Notes under the pieces: generated by a model
What the model was told of the DNA's origin: nothing
Seen by the model: only the letters and a program-made list of their open reading frames with translations
Databases searched by the model: none
Origin: Obelidium mucronatum
Taxonomy: Eukaryota; Chytridiomycota; Chytridiomycetes; Chytridiales; Chytriomycetaceae
NCBI GenBank assembly: GCA_025765595.1
Contig: JAIVFH010000410.1
Coordinates: forward strand, 1-21,720
Reading direction: 5' to 3'
Length of the DNA stretch: 21,720 nt
Translations under genes and position numbers: made by a program
In this document: one piece after another, positions 19,457 through 21,720 of the stretch
How the letters are laid out: every line of letters begins with the position of its first letter
Position numbering within the stretch: position 1 is the stretch's first letter

Positions 19457-21720
19457 TTATTGAGCCGTTATCGATTGAGTCTCACTGCTTTCGTCTATTT
19501 TACAATTGCCATCACTTGAGTGAATCAGCTTGAGGGTCGTGCTGACGCTGCTGTTGAAACAAGTGCGAAACTCACAAACACCCTGTGCAGATTCGAATTC
19601 AAACCAGACAGTTTCTGCAGAATTAAATACGACTTTTCCACAGAACCGTTGCGTGTCGGAGCAATCTTCAAATTTCGTGTTTGAGTCAATCAAGAATATC
19701 GCTAGCTCGTTTCGAGCTTGCATATGGATCCACAGACGTTGACGAAACGCAATCATTGAAAATTGCGCCATAAACCATTCAGTTTCGAGCTGTAGAATAT
19801 TCCTTCTCTGGATACGAGCGATGGCAAGTCCCTGGTGGTGGTGGTGTAGCTTTCAGAAAAACTGTATAAAAAACAAATAACTTGTTATATTTACCAAATT
19901 ATGAAAACCAACTTGGCTTCTTTTAGATGCATCAACTTTTGATGCTTTTCTTATTTTGTCTCGGTGGGTGGCACTCAAATACCCAACCTTTGAAGTTCTT
20001 GCTCCAGTAGCGAATGAAGAAAGGTTCCGAATGAAAGAGGATTCCTGCGCATTATTAGACTTAAAGAAGCTCTGGAGCTGGTTTTCAACTTTTTCTCGAT
20101 CGCTCCAGATGGATATCATCTTTGGAACAAGAATGGACCCCAACGTGATGGAAATGAGAGCAAATATTGTTCCTGAACTTATTAAGATTGTAGTTGCGGA
20201 AGGATGCGCGGCCAGGAGCGTTACTGGAAGAATGATAATTGCAATCACTGACAAAGTGGCAACAATCACAGCGGCAAATGTCGATTCTCCAGTGTATGAT
20301 TCGGAATCACGAGTCGCAATGACAAGAATGATGGCCATTACTAAAATCCCAATATTATAGACCCACAGGAAAATGTCCATCACAGTTTTTTTGCCGCTAT
20401 GACAGGAAGTGACATAGTTGTCAAAGAGGATTTTCGGTTTGACAACCGTTTGTGAGCTTAAAGCACTCCATAGGATCAAAAGAATCTGGTAGGAGGATGT
20501 AAGTATGGTCATTTGCCCTCATTCCACTTTTTTTTGGCAGACTCACAATATCCAAGGCGAGCATAGTTGCGAAAGGAATAGTCGTGAATTTGGCCGCAGA
20601 AAAACTGCGTTCAACTTTTTTACCACTCACAATCAAGTAGTACATGAGCATTAGCTTCGAATTCAACGCGGCAACTATGGAGCAATATCCTAAAACTCTC
20701 AACCACACAGCGAAATGGCATTTAACAACGTGTCCAGCCAATAGCTCAAGAAACAGGGAGATCCATAAGAGAAAAGATCCGCCAATGACTGAGATAATAA
20801 ACGACACAGATGTCCGAACCATTGTCTTTTTTCCTTTGAACCTTGAAACAATCCAACTACTGGTGATACAAAATGTTCCAGCCGCCACAATGATGACCAA
20901 GATAATGATTCCAGTTGCATTTCGAATAGATGGAACAAATTCACGGTAAATAACATTCAGAACATCCAATGGAACGGTGGACGTGTTTCCAGAAAACACA
21001 GGTTTGATATGGGGATATGGGGTGAATATCGTTGCTTCTAAATCAGTGCGACCGAATCCTGTTTGTAACAGTAATATTAACGTCGAAGCTTCCAAAAAAA
21101 TGAAGATGACAAAGAAACCGCTAACCGACAGTGCTTCCAGCATCATCGGAAGAGTATACTGCGCCTCATACGGTCTTATATTGATAATTTAGTTGAAAAT
21201 CGGTAAAAAGTATTAGAAAAGAGCACTCACAACTCCAAGCTTCCGTATTCGTTCAAAATCATTGGTTGAGCGTTCAACCCATCATACCCAATCTTTTGGA
21301 AAGAGAGTGTAGTTCATGTGGTCTTGAAGCTTCCTGATGCAAGCATCTCTGGAGTGAAGCTTGGATTGCTTTTGAGAAGCTATTTTAATTGTGTTTAGCA
21401 GCCGACAGGAAAAGAAAAGGAGTATATTACTTATCCAAACCCATCAGTAGCATCAGTGCACAGTCAAAGCTTTGGAAATACTGAAAATCATTGATTATTT
21501 CCTTAATTCTTTTCAGAAAGTTTTAAGATACACAACAAAACAGAAGACGCGATGAAACTTACGTAAAGCCGTGAATTGACACGTTGGAAATAATTGGATG
21601 TTGTAATTCAAAAAAGGACATGTCGGATGAAGGGTTTGGGTTTTGGAGTGCAATAAATCCCAAATCGAGATGCTGCGTGCTTGTACTTACAGGATCTAGT
21701 CTAACAGTCAATTATAAAGT
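19457..21720 (-). CDS. GABA-B-like class C GPCR (receptor B), 5'-truncated by the window and interrupted
   Basis: Minus-strand exons visible: about 21700-21563, 21508-21431, 21379-21231, 21174-21119, 21058-20547, 20485-19895, 19831-19457. It starts inside the ligand-binding domain (LGFIALQNPNPSSDM, FQSFDCALMLLMGLDK, LLKSNPSFTPEMLAS, IGYDGLNAQPMILNEYG). It then has the linker GNTSTVPLD, seven membrane helices (ATGIIILVIIVAAGTF ... LVPKMISIW) and a C-terminal cytoplasmic domain that resumes after the 63-nt intron 19832-19894 (GLAIARIQRRN ... HMQARNELAIFL). The same order is found in receptor A, with most introns at the same codon and phase, so the two are tandem paralogues. Faults: the donor at 21430 lacks a base compared with receptor A. 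Opposite one-base shifts at about 21333 and 21299 bracket the conserved KLQDHMNYTLF, with a TGA in the uncorrected frame. Confidence 0.82.

Overview
The window is nuclear DNA of an early-diverging, flagellated fungus, most probably a chytrid (Chytridiomycota). The evidence is as follows. The genes are split by many short GT-AG introns (about 47 to 94 nt), often carrying long T or A runs. Eukaryote-only genes are present (RIO2, eIF1A, ribosomal P2, a DHHC palmitoyltransferase, an Integrator subunit). There is a basal-body/cilium coiled-coil gene, and a tandem pair of GABA-B-like class C receptors, a family known to be expanded in chytrids. A secreted chitin-binding mucin fits a chitin-walled fungus. 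The species cannot be named from sequence alone.

Layout, left to right. RIO2 kinase (157-2200, +) converges on an ankyrin-DHHC palmitoyltransferase of the Akr1/ZDHHC17 type (4894-2433, -). That gene is divergent from a Nem1/CTDNEP1 phosphatase (4965-5888, +), with only 70 bp of TTTA-rich DNA between the two start codons. A tRNA-Leu(CAA) (6454-6535, +) sits alone in the next spacer. Then come a TATA-box-preceded, signal-peptide, Ser/Thr-rich protein with a CBM5/12 module (6807-8381, +), the many-exon Integrator subunit INTS2 (about 8560-12687, +), eIF1A (13007-13656, +), 60S acidic protein P2 (14239-13898, -), a BBOF1-like DUF4515 coiled-coil protein (14793-16393, +), and two class C GPCR genes in tandem on the minus strand: receptor A (19422-16426) and receptor B (from beyond the right edge to 19457).

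The genes form no operon-like pathway. They are mostly housekeeping functions: ribosome assembly, translation, lipid and protein modification, and snRNA 3' processing. Next to them are lineage-type functions: zoospore flagellum, chitin-binding surface protein and receptors. Packing is dense. Stop codons lie 32 nt apart (BBOF1-like/receptor A), a stop lies 34 nt before the next ATG (receptor B/receptor A), and some poly(A) signals overlap stop codons.

The main caution is quality. Homology-guided exon reading gives near-perfect phase agreement, yet four genes are interrupted by single-base faults: RIO2 near 321, INTS2 at 8980-8982 (in-frame TAG), receptor A near 17725, and receptor B at about 21430, 21333 and 21299. 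Because essential genes are hit the same way, uncorrected indels in the assembly are the simplest explanation, but true pseudogenisation of receptor B is possible. The points most worth following are the paralogous receptors with a shared, PH-like C-terminal domain, the full-looking fungal INTS2, and the 57-nt stop-free intron next to the catalytic core of the Nem1 homologue.
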